This document shows positions 53,301 through 62,086 of a stretch of 64,000 nt of DNA, in pieces (within the stretch, counting starts at the first letter, position 1; each line of letters opens with the position of its first letter). The stretch is from the NCBI GenBank assembly GCA_937958675.1, contig CALGND010000031.1, forward strand, positions 1 through 64,000, read 5' to 3'. Position numbers and translations under genes: made by a program. The notes under the pieces were generated by a model. That model did no database searches, had not been told where the DNA came from, and saw nothing but the letters and a program-made list of their open reading frames with translations. The stretch comes from an uncultured Granulosicoccaceae bacterium. Its GTDB lineage: Bacteria; Pseudomonadota; Gammaproteobacteria; Granulosicoccales; Granulosicoccaceae.

Positions 53301-55211
53301 TTAGCGCTCTTTCTCGAACCAAAAGGTATCTGGCATATAGACACCAAGGTAACTCATCGGCGAATACCCATATAGGCCCGTTTCTGGAATGTTCCGCAAG
53401 AGTGCTGAGCGCGCTAGTGGTTGTAAGCCACCGTTAACAGTACCAATTGAAAATACCTGATCAGCATGAATAGCCAGCATGCGATCCCATATAGCGGTGC
53501 GTTGCTCTGTATTAGTGGAAAGCATCCAATTATCAAGAAGCTTACCCAGCTCTTTTACATAAGGCATATCGGCAGGCTTTCCTTGAGTTTGGGCCGACAT
53601 ATAGTGCAGCCCCCATACCGGCCACTGCAATTGATCACCACGAGTAGGTGCTAATTGTGTAGGCGCCATATCAGCCGAAGGCAATCCGTTATCAAGACCA
53701 CTAAAAACCGACATCATTACACTCCCGCCCATGATTCGGCTGCGAAAAATATCTCGCTGAGAACTGCGAATGAACAATGCGATCCCCACTTGGCGAAAGT
53801 GATCAGTTAAGAGCTCCAACACATCGGTCTCTAATGTGCTCTCCCCTGCCGATTCAATCGTTATATACGCCGGCCGTCCATCTGATAACAATCTTATGCC
53901 AGCTGGATTTCGTTCAACTATCCCCACTTCATCAAGCAAACGGTTAGCTTGATCTGGGTCGTAGCTTGCCCAAGCAGTGGCATATTCAGGCTTGAACAAG
54001 GGGCTTTCTGGCAACACGGTGTTGGCACTCTCGTGGGCAAGCCCATAATAAAGAACCTGATTAACCTCTCGACGATTGATTGCTAATGACATCGCGCGCC
54101 TAACGCGCACATCTTGAAACAGCGAGCGCCAAACCGGATCCTCGCAATTTAAGTTAGGAAACAAAGCAACGCTAGACCCTTGGGTACGCCGCCACAAAGA
54201 CACCTTAATTGGGAAACGTTTTTCAGATTCTTTGATCAATGTGTAGTCGGGAAGCCCAAGGCCTACACCTTGCAAATCGCTATCACCTGTTGCCGTTTTG
54301 GCAGCAATGATTTCAGTCGAACTCACATTAAGAAGCACCCGGTCAATGTAAGGCAGCTGTTTACCTGTTTCGTCAACACGGTGAAAGTAAGGATTGCGTT
54401 CAAAAACAAATTGCTCCGCTGGTGGCCATGTACGTGGACGCCAAGCCTCAAGGGTTGGTAAATCCGGATTTTCAGGTCTGTTTTGTCGAGACATTTTGCG
54501 ATGCAAACCAACCCAATCATCAACGCGGTATTGATCGATAAAAGCTGCTAAGTTTTCCGGGCTTTGATAACTTGCATGAAACTGACGCAAGTAGGCTGAT
54601 GGAAGCATTAAGGTTTGCGGATTAGGAGCGGCTAGCCTACTCAAAAACCGTGGATTAGGCAGCGACCAGGAATAACGCACGGTCAGCTTATCAATCACCT
54701 CAAACTTAGCTACCTCACCGTCCACCTTTAACCCTACAGGCGGCCCACCACGCAGATACTCGGTGTTGAGCACAACATCGTTCCAGAAGTAGTTAAAGTC
54801 TTCGGAGGTTAGTTCGCTGCCGTCCGACCAACGATGACCGGGCCGTAAATGTAAGGTAAAAATCCGCCCCTCTTCGACGGTGTACGAATCAAGAATGTCC
54901 GGCACCATCTCTAATTGCTCGTTGAAACAAACAAGCCTTGAATAGCTATTGATAGGGATGTACCGAATATCTTTTGCACGACCGATTAGGATGCGTAAGT
55001 TGCCACCATGCCGCCCGGGCTCGCGCCCCATTGATTTAAGATCAATCACTCGTGGCTTATCGGGCAGACGGGAAGCCAGTTCAGGCAATTCGCCACCATC
55101 GATACGTTCGCGTAAAAATGACGAATCCAATGTCGATTCAGTGTTCGCTCGTAACGTTGCAGGGATAACAGCGGACGTTAGCAATCCAAGAATCTGGCGC
55201 CGAGTAATCAA
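53301..55211 (-). CDS. Extracellular solute-binding protein, family 5 (YejA-like)
   Basis: 636 residues. The N-terminus MITRRQILGLLTSAVIPATLRA has a double Arg before the hydrophobic stretch, so Tat export is possible, and there is no lipobox Cys. Family 5 signatures are LHLRPGHRWSDGSELTSEDF and RRAMSLAINRREV. YejA-class proteins bind peptides, and some bind peptide-nucleotide or oligosaccharide-peptide compounds. The stop overlaps the permease region, and the start overlaps the ATPase gene by ATGA. Confidence 0.88.
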   Translation of the reverse strand: MITRRQILGLLTSAVIPATLRANTESTLDSSFLRERIDGGELPELASRLPDKPRVIDLKSMGREPGRHGGNLRILIGRAKDIRYIPINSYSRLVCFNEQLEMVPDILDSYTVEEGRIFTLHLRPGHRWSDGSELTSEDFNYFWNDVVLNTEYLRGGPPVGLKVDGEVAKFEVIDKLTVRYSWSLPNPRFLSRLAAPNPQTLMLPSAYLRQFHASYQSPENLAAFIDQYRVDDWVGLHRKMSRQNRPENPDLPTLEAWRPRTWPPAEQFVFERNPYFHRVDETGKQLPYIDRVLLNVSSTEIIAAKTATGDSDLQGVGLGLPDYTLIKESEKRFPIKVSLWRRTQGSSVALFPNLNCEDPVWRSLFQDVRVRRAMSLAINRREVNQVLYYGLAHESANTVLPESPLFKPEYATAWASYDPDQANRLLDEVGIVERNPAGIRLLSDGRPAYITIESAGESTLETDVLELLTDHFRQVGIALFIRSSQRDIFRSRIMGGSVMMSVFSGLDNGLPSADMAPTQLAPTRGDQLQWPVWGLHYMSAQTQGKPADMPYVKELGKLLDNWMLSTNTEQRTAIWDRMLAIHADQVFSIGTVNGGLQPLARSALLRNIPETGLYGYSPMSYLGVYMPDTFWFEKER

Positions 55212-57121
55212 GATCGTAGCTCCTTATAATCTGCTGTGCTACGAGCGAGTACAAAATGATCATTGCCTAAATCCAATGATGCAAGTGCACCCGTATCTTC
55301 ATCATCGCGAAAAACGCTCGCCCATTCTTTAGATGATGTTGAGCTTGCCTTTCCGGCCGCGGCAAAATCCAATGGCCGATCCAGATCAGGAAACGGCACC
55401 GCATTCATTAGGGATTGAGTATACGGATGAACTGGGTCTTTCATGATGACATCGCGCGAGGCGAGTTCGACAATTTTACCCGCCCACATCACCGCGACTC
55501 TATCCGCCATGTAGTCAATCACTGATAAATTATGGGAGATAAATAGATACGTCAGATCCATATCCTTTTGTAAGTCTTTCAGAAGATTAAGCACCTGCGC
55601 CTGCACTGATACATCCAAAGCTGATACCGGCTCGTCACAAATAATTAGGCTAGGCGAGATAGCTAATGATCGGGCTATACCAATGCGCTGACGTTGACCA
55701 CCAGAAAAACTGTGAGGATAACGTTGTAAAGCATTATCACCCAGACCAACAGCATTGAGCAGTGCTGTAATCGCAATGTTGCGTTGCGCAGCTGTACCGC
55801 GCTGATGAATCTCGAAAGGCTCTCGCAGAATATTGCCTACAGACATACGCGGCGATAACGATGAAATCGGATCTTGGAAAATCATCTGAATTTTTGTACG
55901 CAGCTCCTTAAGCTCTTCGCCTCTGGCCGCAAGCACATCAACCGGCCCGCTACCATCATCAAAGCTGACACTACCGGTATCAGGTGTGACTGCATGCATT
56001 AAAATTTTACTTAGGGTTGTTTTGCCACTTCCACTTTCGCCCACCAAACCAAGGCATTCGCCACGGCGAATGTCAAAACTTACGTTATCCACCGCGGGGA
56101 CAGTTTTTACGGCACCGCCTACCTTCCAATCCTGTTTACGAGTAATAAATGTTTTGCTTAAATTTTTAACCGACAACATGATGTCAGCCTTTGATTCTTG
56201 CTCTTTTGGAGGAGCAAACAATTTATCCTGCAAATGATCGACATTGGTTTCAATATCTCGAAGTGGTTTGAGTCGGGTGTCTCTAGCCATACCGAACTGA
56301 GGTATTGCCGCCATCAAGCCTTTTAAGTACGGGTGGCTAGGGTTTCTAAAAATACTATCCACCGGGCCCGATTCCATAATTTGCCCATGATAGATAACCG
56401 ACACTTCGTCAGCCATATTGGCCACCACACCAAGGTCATGAGTAATCAACAAAACAGCCATCTTGAGCTCTGACTGAAGATCACGTAACAGATTCAGAAT
56501 CTGCGCTTGAATAGTGACATCCAGCGCGGTGGTGGGCTCATCTGCAATAAGCAACGCAGGCTCACAAATTAGCGCCATCGCGATCATGGCTCGTTGCCGC
56601 ATACCACCCGACAACTCGAACGAATACATATCAAAGACCTTGTTGGGGTTTTCAAACCCAACCAGACCTAACATTTCCTCACATCGCGCACGTTGTTGAG
56701 TGGGCGACATCAGTGTGTGTTCGCTAAGTAGTTCTGATATTTGATTACCCACCGTATGCAGCGGCGAGAAAGAGGTCATGGGTTCTTGAAAAATCATACC
56801 GATGCGACGACCTCGAATGGATCGAATCAATCGACCATCATGAGGCAAGGTCACCATGTCATGCACAGTATCGGGTTCTGCGGGGTCGTTAAACAGGACC
56901 CGCCCTGAAACTGTCGCCGTTTCCGGTTGCAGCCCCATGATCACTTGACTGATAACAGACTTACCGGAACCGGATTCACCCACGAGCGCGGTTACTTTGC
57001 CCGGCAACACCCGCAGGCTAGCGCCTTTTACCGCATCAATATGGCCGCCGGGCAACGGAAACCGTACGGCAAGGTTCTCGATTCGCAATAGGTCTGCTTT
57101 TGGTTTTAATTGATCGGACAT
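55208..57121 (-). CDS. Fused double ATPase of a peptide-type ABC importer (YejF-like)
   Basis: About 637 residues with two OppD/OppF-like ATPase domains in one chain. Domain 1: GESGSGKSV, LSGGMRQRAMIAMAL, LIADEPTTALD. Domain 2: GESGSGKTTL, FSGGQRQRIGIARSL, IICDEPVSALD. Each is followed by an oligopeptide-transporter C-terminal segment (HPYLKGLM, HPYTQSLM). I chose the ATG at 57121 (MSDQLKPKAD); the longer frame to 57181 adds 20 unconserved residues. It is the first gene of the 17-kb minus-strand operon. Confidence 0.92.
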   Translation of the reverse strand: MSDQLKPKADLLRIENLAVRFPLPGGHIDAVKGASLRVLPGKVTALVGESGSGKSVISQVIMGLQPETATVSGRVLFNDPAEPDTVHDMVTLPHDGRLIRSIRGRRIGMIFQEPMTSFSPLHTVGNQISELLSEHTLMSPTQQRARCEEMLGLVGFENPNKVFDMYSFELSGGMRQRAMIAMALICEPALLIADEPTTALDVTIQAQILNLLRDLQSELKMAVLLITHDLGVVANMADEVSVIYHGQIMESGPVDSIFRNPSHPYLKGLMAAIPQFGMARDTRLKPLRDIETNVDHLQDKLFAPPKEQESKADIMLSVKNLSKTFITRKQDWKVGGAVKTVPAVDNVSFDIRRGECLGLVGESGSGKTTLSKILMHAVTPDTGSVSFDDGSGPVDVLAARGEELKELRTKIQMIFQDPISSLSPRMSVGNILREPFEIHQRGTAAQRNIAITALLNAVGLGDNALQRYPHSFSGGQRQRIGIARSLAISPSLIICDEPVSALDVSVQAQVLNLLKDLQKDMDLTYLFISHNLSVIDYMADRVAVMWAGKIVELASRDVIMKDPVHPYTQSLMNAVPFPDLDRPLDFAAAGKASSTSSKEWASVFRDDEDTGALASLDLGNDHFVLARSTADYKELRS

Positions 57122-57233
57122 GACCCAGATGAGAATTGTATTGTTGGTAGGCTTTGAGAAACTAACGCCACACGATAACATGATCGTTAGCAGGTCGTTA
57201 AGCTAAGTTAGTCACTGCGATTTTTGATACTAA
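57122..57233. promoter_or_regulatory. Divergent promoter region of the glycan locus
   Basis: 112 bp between the YejF-like gene (minus) and the OCH1-like gene (plus). It is AT-rich and must drive both transcripts. I cannot name confident promoter hexamers. Confidence 0.4.
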
Positions 57234-58247
57234 GTGCTTGAAAAAAAGGATAAAAATTTGTCAGCACCAGCAAACAGCCTGGAAAAAAAACGACTGAATA
57301 ACCAACTGAAAGCGGCGGAGGCATTACGTTTGGAACAGCGTTTTCAAGAGGCAAGAGAAATTCTGACGTCGCTACAGGGCGATCCGCACGTCGAACTGCT
57401 TGGAAATCGCACGGCTTTAGGCTTGCCCAGGCGCCTACATTCTGCATTGTTAAAGCTAGCCAAAGCAGAAAAAGACGCAATTGCCAGTATTGGGCATCAA
57501 TACCATTTGGTACCGCCTCCAACGCTGCTGAGCCCCTTCACGCAGTTTACTAGTGCAGAACGTAAAGCCCTGACGAATGCTAATCGACAGGCGGTTCCAC
57601 GCAAAATTCATCAAATATGGATAGGCCCACACTCGCCACCGGCCGGAACTCGTGCCTGGGAAGTGCACGCCAAGGCGCAGGGATATGATTATCAGCTATG
57701 GAATGAAGACAATTTAAACTCACTAGGCTTGACCGAGAACCCCGTTTACACAGACATGTTGTCCAAAGGTGATTTTCCAGGAGCTGTTGATGTGGCTCGC
57801 TATCTCATCGTCGAAAAACAGGGAGGCGTATACCTAGACAGCGATTGGTATCCAACCCGCAACGACCTAAGCTTTCACGATCTCACCCCCATGACCGGAT
57901 TAACAACCATGGCGGAAAATACTCCTCGCAACACTGGCAAGGGTGGCTTGCTATTAGCCAATTCAATGGTGGCAGCACCCCCAAATCATCCAGTATTTAC
58001 GCGCCTCAATGCAGCACTGGGCGATGTGATGACCGCGCTCCCAAATGCGCCCGCTTGGTGGGCAACAGGGCCATTGATTTTCACATTGATGGCACGAGGC
58101 GGCTCTGTGACGCTTGCGGATGCAGATATCGTTGCAGGCTCGTTACGCCAAGAAACACCCTTAGCTGAAGTAGAGCGTTGGTGTCAGCAAGCTCAAGTGC
58201 AAGACAAAGGGTTGCTACTCGCTTGGAAGTCGTGGGTCTGGCAATAA
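57234..58247 (+). CDS. OCH1-like (DXD sugar-binding region) glycosyltransferase
   Basis: 337 residues. A basic helical N-terminal region (about 1-115) precedes a GT-A glycosyltransferase of the Gly_transf_sug/OCH1 class: RKIHQIWIGPHSPP, YDYQLWNEDN, FPGAVDVARYLIVEKQGGVYLDSDW with the DxD motif, then NSMVAAPPNHPVF and ATGPLIFT. Cytoplasmic by lack of a signal. The start is GTG at 57234. The last 33 bp overlap the convergent deacetylase gene. Confidence 0.85.
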   Translation: MLEKKDKNLSAPANSLEKKRLNNQLKAAEALRLEQRFQEAREILTSLQGDPHVELLGNRTALGLPRRLHSALLKLAKAEKDAIASIGHQYHLVPPPTLLSPFTQFTSAERKALTNANRQAVPRKIHQIWIGPHSPPAGTRAWEVHAKAQGYDYQLWNEDNLNSLGLTENPVYTDMLSKGDFPGAVDVARYLIVEKQGGVYLDSDWYPTRNDLSFHDLTPMTGLTTMAENTPRNTGKGGLLLANSMVAAPPNHPVFTRLNAALGDVMTALPNAPAWWATGPLIFTLMARGGSVTLADADIVAGSLRQETPLAEVERWCQQAQVQDKGLLLAWKSWVWQ

Positions 58248-58967
58248 ATGGCTTATCGGTACCCAGCTCGCTCCTTCATGCTCAACCGTAGCAGCAAATA
58301 GCTGCTCTAAGAACTGCCAGGCGTTGTCATCGTGCACCAGATGATGGCCGAGTATGCCAATTGGTGTGCGTGTGTTTTGTATCAGATTCACAATCTCGTT
58401 CGCAAGATCCGTGGTTGGGCGGCCACCTCGCGACCCTCTCCAGTCGATTAAATCAACGTGCGTATTTATCATCGGTATTAAATTTGAGGTCTGTGCGCCA
58501 AAGGTTGATAAACCGGTAAAGCCAATGCCAGGCAAGGCTTGAATAACAGCGGCATCAATTCGATTCCAGGGCGGCACCAGTAATGGTACGAACTGCTCTG
58601 TATGCCGTTGCTCTAGATCGGCATAACCGCGTTCAAGTTCGGCCACCACTTCAGTCAACGGTCGATGCAGCCCAAGCTCCTGTTTTTTTTCAGAAGCTGG
58701 CGCGTAGTTTTGATGCGACCAACCATGCACTGCCACGGCCACCAGGCTACTGTGAGCAAGATTCGAAGCCAATGGGCTTCCCGATAGTGCTGGAATAACA
58801 GCCAAGGTAACGGGGACGCCGTGCTGTTCACAAAGATCGAGCAAACGATCAAGCGGTTTTGTTGGTTCAATTGCATCGTCATCGCGCAACCAAAACTGAA
58901 CAGGGCAGCCAGCGCTCGCTCGCTTCTCTAAGGCCTTGATCAACGATTTCATCGAAGCGGTATCCAT
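58215..58967 (-). CDS. NodB-type polysaccharide deacetylase, copy 2
   Basis: 250 residues, paralogous to the gene at 46599: FWLRDDDAIEP, VHGWSHQNY, LVPPWNRID, STFGAQTS and GHHLVHDD align with the equivalents there. The catalytic residues are present. It starts by TAATG overlap with the glycosyltransferase gene upstream, so the pair is translationally coupled. Confidence 0.8.
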   Translation of the reverse strand: MDTASMKSLIKALEKRASAGCPVQFWLRDDDAIEPTKPLDRLLDLCEQHGVPVTLAVIPALSGSPLASNLAHSSLVAVAVHGWSHQNYAPASEKKQELGLHRPLTEVVAELERGYADLEQRHTEQFVPLLVPPWNRIDAAVIQALPGIGFTGLSTFGAQTSNLIPMINTHVDLIDWRGSRGGRPTTDLANEIVNLIQNTRTPIGILGHHLVHDDNAWQFLEQLFAATVEHEGASWVPISHLLPDPRLPSE

Positions 58968-60073
58968 TATGCCGTCGACCCGAGATGATCTTGCAGTATC
59001 GACTTAAGCGTCTTACTTGCCTGTGCAAAGCCATGCTTAAACTGCACATGTAATCTAGCCTGCCGTGACATCTGAGCACGCTGCGGTTCGTTGCTTAGTA
59101 AATTTTCAATCGCCGCGGCATACAGTTTATCGTCGTGTAAAGGCGTCAGGATTCCACTGTATCCGGCCTCGACAACCTCTGGCACGCCCGCAGTATCGTA
59201 AGCTACAACCGGCAGCCCCGCCGCTTGCGCTTCAAGGTAGGCCAAACCGTATGCCTCTCCACATCCAGGCCACACATACAGCGCACTTTGCGCAAACAAT
59301 GCTGCAATGTCGGCGCGTTCTTGCCTGCCGTGCCAGATGATCCGCTCAGCTGGAAATCCAGCAAACAGCGCTTTTACTTCACTAAGCATTGGGCCATCAC
59401 CCACCACAGAAAGTGTCCAGGACAAATGCAACAGCTGCTTTAGCGCAGCAGCTAAATCGACATAGCTGTTCATCTTGTCCCCAGCTCGCATCATCGCAAC
59501 AGCCACAAGTTGAGGTGTATCAACAGATATCGGGTGTTGAACAAAATTCGAAGTATCAATAAAGGGGCGCAGGGTAACAAGATTTGCTGCGGGCGCGCCA
59601 TCGCGCAAACCAATTTTGTCTCGCTCTGTAAAACAGATATTCACTGCCGCATCGTTGATCGAGTTGATTACCTGCTGTTGCAAAGCACCCCAAACACCTT
59701 GGCTGCGACGCCGGGAGAAACTTGCCTCTGCCGTAACATAAGGAATGTTGAAGGCCTTGCATAATTCTGGTCCGATTAAATCTGGCGACTTGTAGTACGG
59801 GTGATAACAAAACCAAAGCGCAGGCACGGCTTGTTGTGTCCATTGCGCAGATAATCGTTGGATTTCGCTTTGCGCGTGAATATTGAGTTGCTCAACCCCC
59901 GGCTGATCATCAGCATTTTTAATAAATGCACGAAGCTTAGACGCAATATCCACCTTGTAGCCAGCGTTAGCCATACCATCAATCAGCAGTCGCGCCATTA
60001 AGCGATCACCTGACGGGATAATATGATCAGCCGGTTTAAGCGGCGAATAAAAGGCGATAGTTGTCTTAGTCAC
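58967..60073 (-). CDS. GT4-family glycosyltransferase
   Basis: 368 residues. The N-terminal domain carries IAFYSPLKPADHIIPSGDRLMAR; the C-terminal domain has VAVAMMRAGDKMNSYVDLAAAL, LSVVGDGPML and EAYGLAYLEAQAAGLPVVAYD, the E-x7-E donor site of GT4. It pairs with the deacetylase by overlap, mirroring the deacetylase-glycosyltransferase adjacency at 46.6-48.6 kb. It is divergent from the metallophosphoesterase (97-bp spacer). Confidence 0.88.
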   Translation of the reverse strand: MTKTTIAFYSPLKPADHIIPSGDRLMARLLIDGMANAGYKVDIASKLRAFIKNADDQPGVEQLNIHAQSEIQRLSAQWTQQAVPALWFCYHPYYKSPDLIGPELCKAFNIPYVTAEASFSRRRSQGVWGALQQQVINSINDAAVNICFTERDKIGLRDGAPAANLVTLRPFIDTSNFVQHPISVDTPQLVAVAMMRAGDKMNSYVDLAAALKQLLHLSWTLSVVGDGPMLSEVKALFAGFPAERIIWHGRQERADIAALFAQSALYVWPGCGEAYGLAYLEAQAAGLPVVAYDTAGVPEVVEAGYSGILTPLHDDKLYAAAIENLLSNEPQRAQMSRQARLHVQFKHGFAQASKTLKSILQDHLGSTA

Positions 60074-60170
60074 GCCAGTTCATGTTCCTTGGATTCTTGG
60101 AGTATCATAAACCAACCGCCATGCTCGCACGCACTCATCAGTTCAACACTTCATCACGGCTTTTATTTCA

Positions 60171-61955
60171 ATGACTGAACTTCCGGCCATCGCCGTCATT
60201 GCCGACGCACACTTTCACGATCTGCACAGCGATTACGGCTGCGGCTATACCTCTATCGATGGCAAACAACTTACGCTTAGAAGTTGGCAAGACACACGAC
60301 GATCCTCACGCGTATTCAATGAAAGTGGCAAAGCATTAAAAGCGGCACTTTCAGATATCCAACAACGCGGTGTCCGCCATGTGGTTCTGCTCGGCGACTA
60401 CACAGACGATGGGCAGATAGAATCAACAAAGCGCCTCACTGTATTGTTAAACCACTATCGCAGTGAATACGATATGGCATTTTACGCAATACCGGGTAAC
60501 CACGATTTCTATGGCCCTTCGGGCAAACATCAGTCAACACGATTTATTAACGATCACGGAAGCACACTAGTCACCAGTGACCCAGAAGTTGCCGCAACTG
60601 AGAGTGATACCGCTGTCTTGACGAAAAATATGTACTGCGAAGGCTCACCCGCAGGTTTACTACCTATGGCAGATTTCGGATTGTTTAACCATGCCGACTA
60701 CCTACATTGGGAAACGCCATTCGGAAAATCAGACAAACCAGAAGCGCGGATGTATGACGCACAATCCGCAGATGGCTCGGCGGTTCATTCACTTATGGAT
60801 GCATCCTACCTTGTCGAACCCAGCGAGGGCGTTTGGCTATTGATGATAGACGCCAATGTATTTGAGCCGCGCAACGGGCGCACCGACCCTACCCGAAAAA
60901 GCACCTTTATCAATAGCTCTGACGCAGGATGGAATTCGGTATTGCGAGTTAAGCCTTTTTTGCTCGACTGGATAAAGGATGTTTGCACACGTGCAAAAGC
61001 AACGGGAAAACAGCTGATCGCGTTTTCTCACTACCCTGCTATCGACCCGATAGATCATCAAACAAAGTGCGACGCTCGTCTATTCGGCCAAAGTGAAATT
61101 GTACGACGCTCACCTGATGCGCTAGTCGCTAATGCTTTGATCGCGGCAGGACTGAATCTACACTTTAGTGGCCATATGCATGTTGACAATACAACACACT
61201 ACAAGCGCGATGGGCAAACTTTAACTGACATCGCGGTGCCCTCGCTTGTGTCATTCCCCGCTTGCTACAAGCTGATCCATCCTAGCTCAAGATCACAAGG
61301 CTGTCGGATCGATACCATTGCGATCGGCGCGATGCCGATCGATCAAACATTAATCGATTACTATCGAGCAAACAGTGAGTCAGCCGATGCAGATGCCGGC
61401 ATCGTTGATGGACCAGCCTTAAACTCGAAGACCTACGGCGAATTTCTCTACAACAGAGTGCGCACACGAGTAAAACATCATTATCTGATCAAAGAGTGGC
61501 CGGCGGATATCGCTTGCGAAATAAATAAGGCAACGGCAGCCGATCTTGCGTATCTACTCATAATGGCTCAAACCAGTCCATCTAAATCGTTAACACTTGG
61601 AGCGATGAAAGAACTCATCACGCCAGAGTTGGTGTCTGACCTCGATGCAGCGGCCGCGCTATACGAATTGACACACAAGGACTTCGAAGCCTGCTCAATG
61701 ATCGCGCTGATAGCGGACTGGTACTGCTTGAGGCAGGCCGGACCAATTGCGCGAAGCTACATCAAGCCTAAGAATCAAAAGCTTTACGCCTGCCTGAGCG
61801 AATTAACGAATACGCCAAAATCCAAGGCAAACAGCAGGCACGTCGAATTTTTAAACTTGTTTATTGATGTGTTAAAACATTCGCTGAGCGCTCTAGGCGT
61901 TAGCGACCAACTTGCGGAAACACACTTCACCACCTTCGTCCCCGCGAATAACTAG
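60171..61955 (+). CDS. Calcineurin-like metallophosphoesterase
   Basis: 594 residues. Motifs occur in order: IADAHFHD (DxH), LLGDYTDDG (GDxxDxG), AIPGNHDF (GNHD), FSHYPAI and SGHMHVDN (GHxH). The two-metal site is complete. The C-terminal 200 residues are helical and unassigned. There is no signal peptide. The family acts on phosphomono- and diesters, including nucleotide-sugar or cyclic-nucleotide substrates. Position at the edge of the glycan locus suggests a role in precursor recycling, which is inference. Confidence 0.85.
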   Translation: MTELPAIAVIADAHFHDLHSDYGCGYTSIDGKQLTLRSWQDTRRSSRVFNESGKALKAALSDIQQRGVRHVVLLGDYTDDGQIESTKRLTVLLNHYRSEYDMAFYAIPGNHDFYGPSGKHQSTRFINDHGSTLVTSDPEVAATESDTAVLTKNMYCEGSPAGLLPMADFGLFNHADYLHWETPFGKSDKPEARMYDAQSADGSAVHSLMDASYLVEPSEGVWLLMIDANVFEPRNGRTDPTRKSTFINSSDAGWNSVLRVKPFLLDWIKDVCTRAKATGKQLIAFSHYPAIDPIDHQTKCDARLFGQSEIVRRSPDALVANALIAAGLNLHFSGHMHVDNTTHYKRDGQTLTDIAVPSLVSFPACYKLIHPSSRSQGCRIDTIAIGAMPIDQTLIDYYRANSESADADAGIVDGPALNSKTYGEFLYNRVRTRVKHHYLIKEWPADIACEINKATAADLAYLLIMAQTSPSKSLTLGAMKELITPELVSDLDAAAALYELTHKDFEACSMIALIADWYCLRQAGPIARSYIKPKNQKLYACLSELTNTPKSKANSRHVEFLNLFIDVLKHSLSALGVSDQLAETHFTTFVPANN

Positions 61956-61985
61956 CAGAACACTAGCCTACCTTGGCGCACCAAC

Positions 61986-62013
61986 ATGGATTCCGGATCA
62001 AGCACGGAATGAC
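61986..62013. repeat. REP-like fragment
   Basis: A short inverted repeat, ATTCCG...CGGAAT, inside ATGGATTCCGG...CGGAATGAC, of the same general style as the elements at 25112 and 39799. Confidence 0.5.
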
Positions 62014-62014
62014 G

Positions 62015-62047
62015 GGCAAAAAAAAAGCCCCGAATGATCGGGGCTTT
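62015..62047 (-). terminator. Intrinsic terminator of the porin gene
   Basis: Stem AAAGCCCCGA/TCGGGGCTTT with a 4-nt loop; read on the minus strand it is followed by a run of nine T. It may also stop transcription from the metallophosphoesterase side. Confidence 0.9.
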
Positions 62048-62086
62048 CTTTGTACAGCTTAAGTAGAACTGATTGTTGACTGATTC

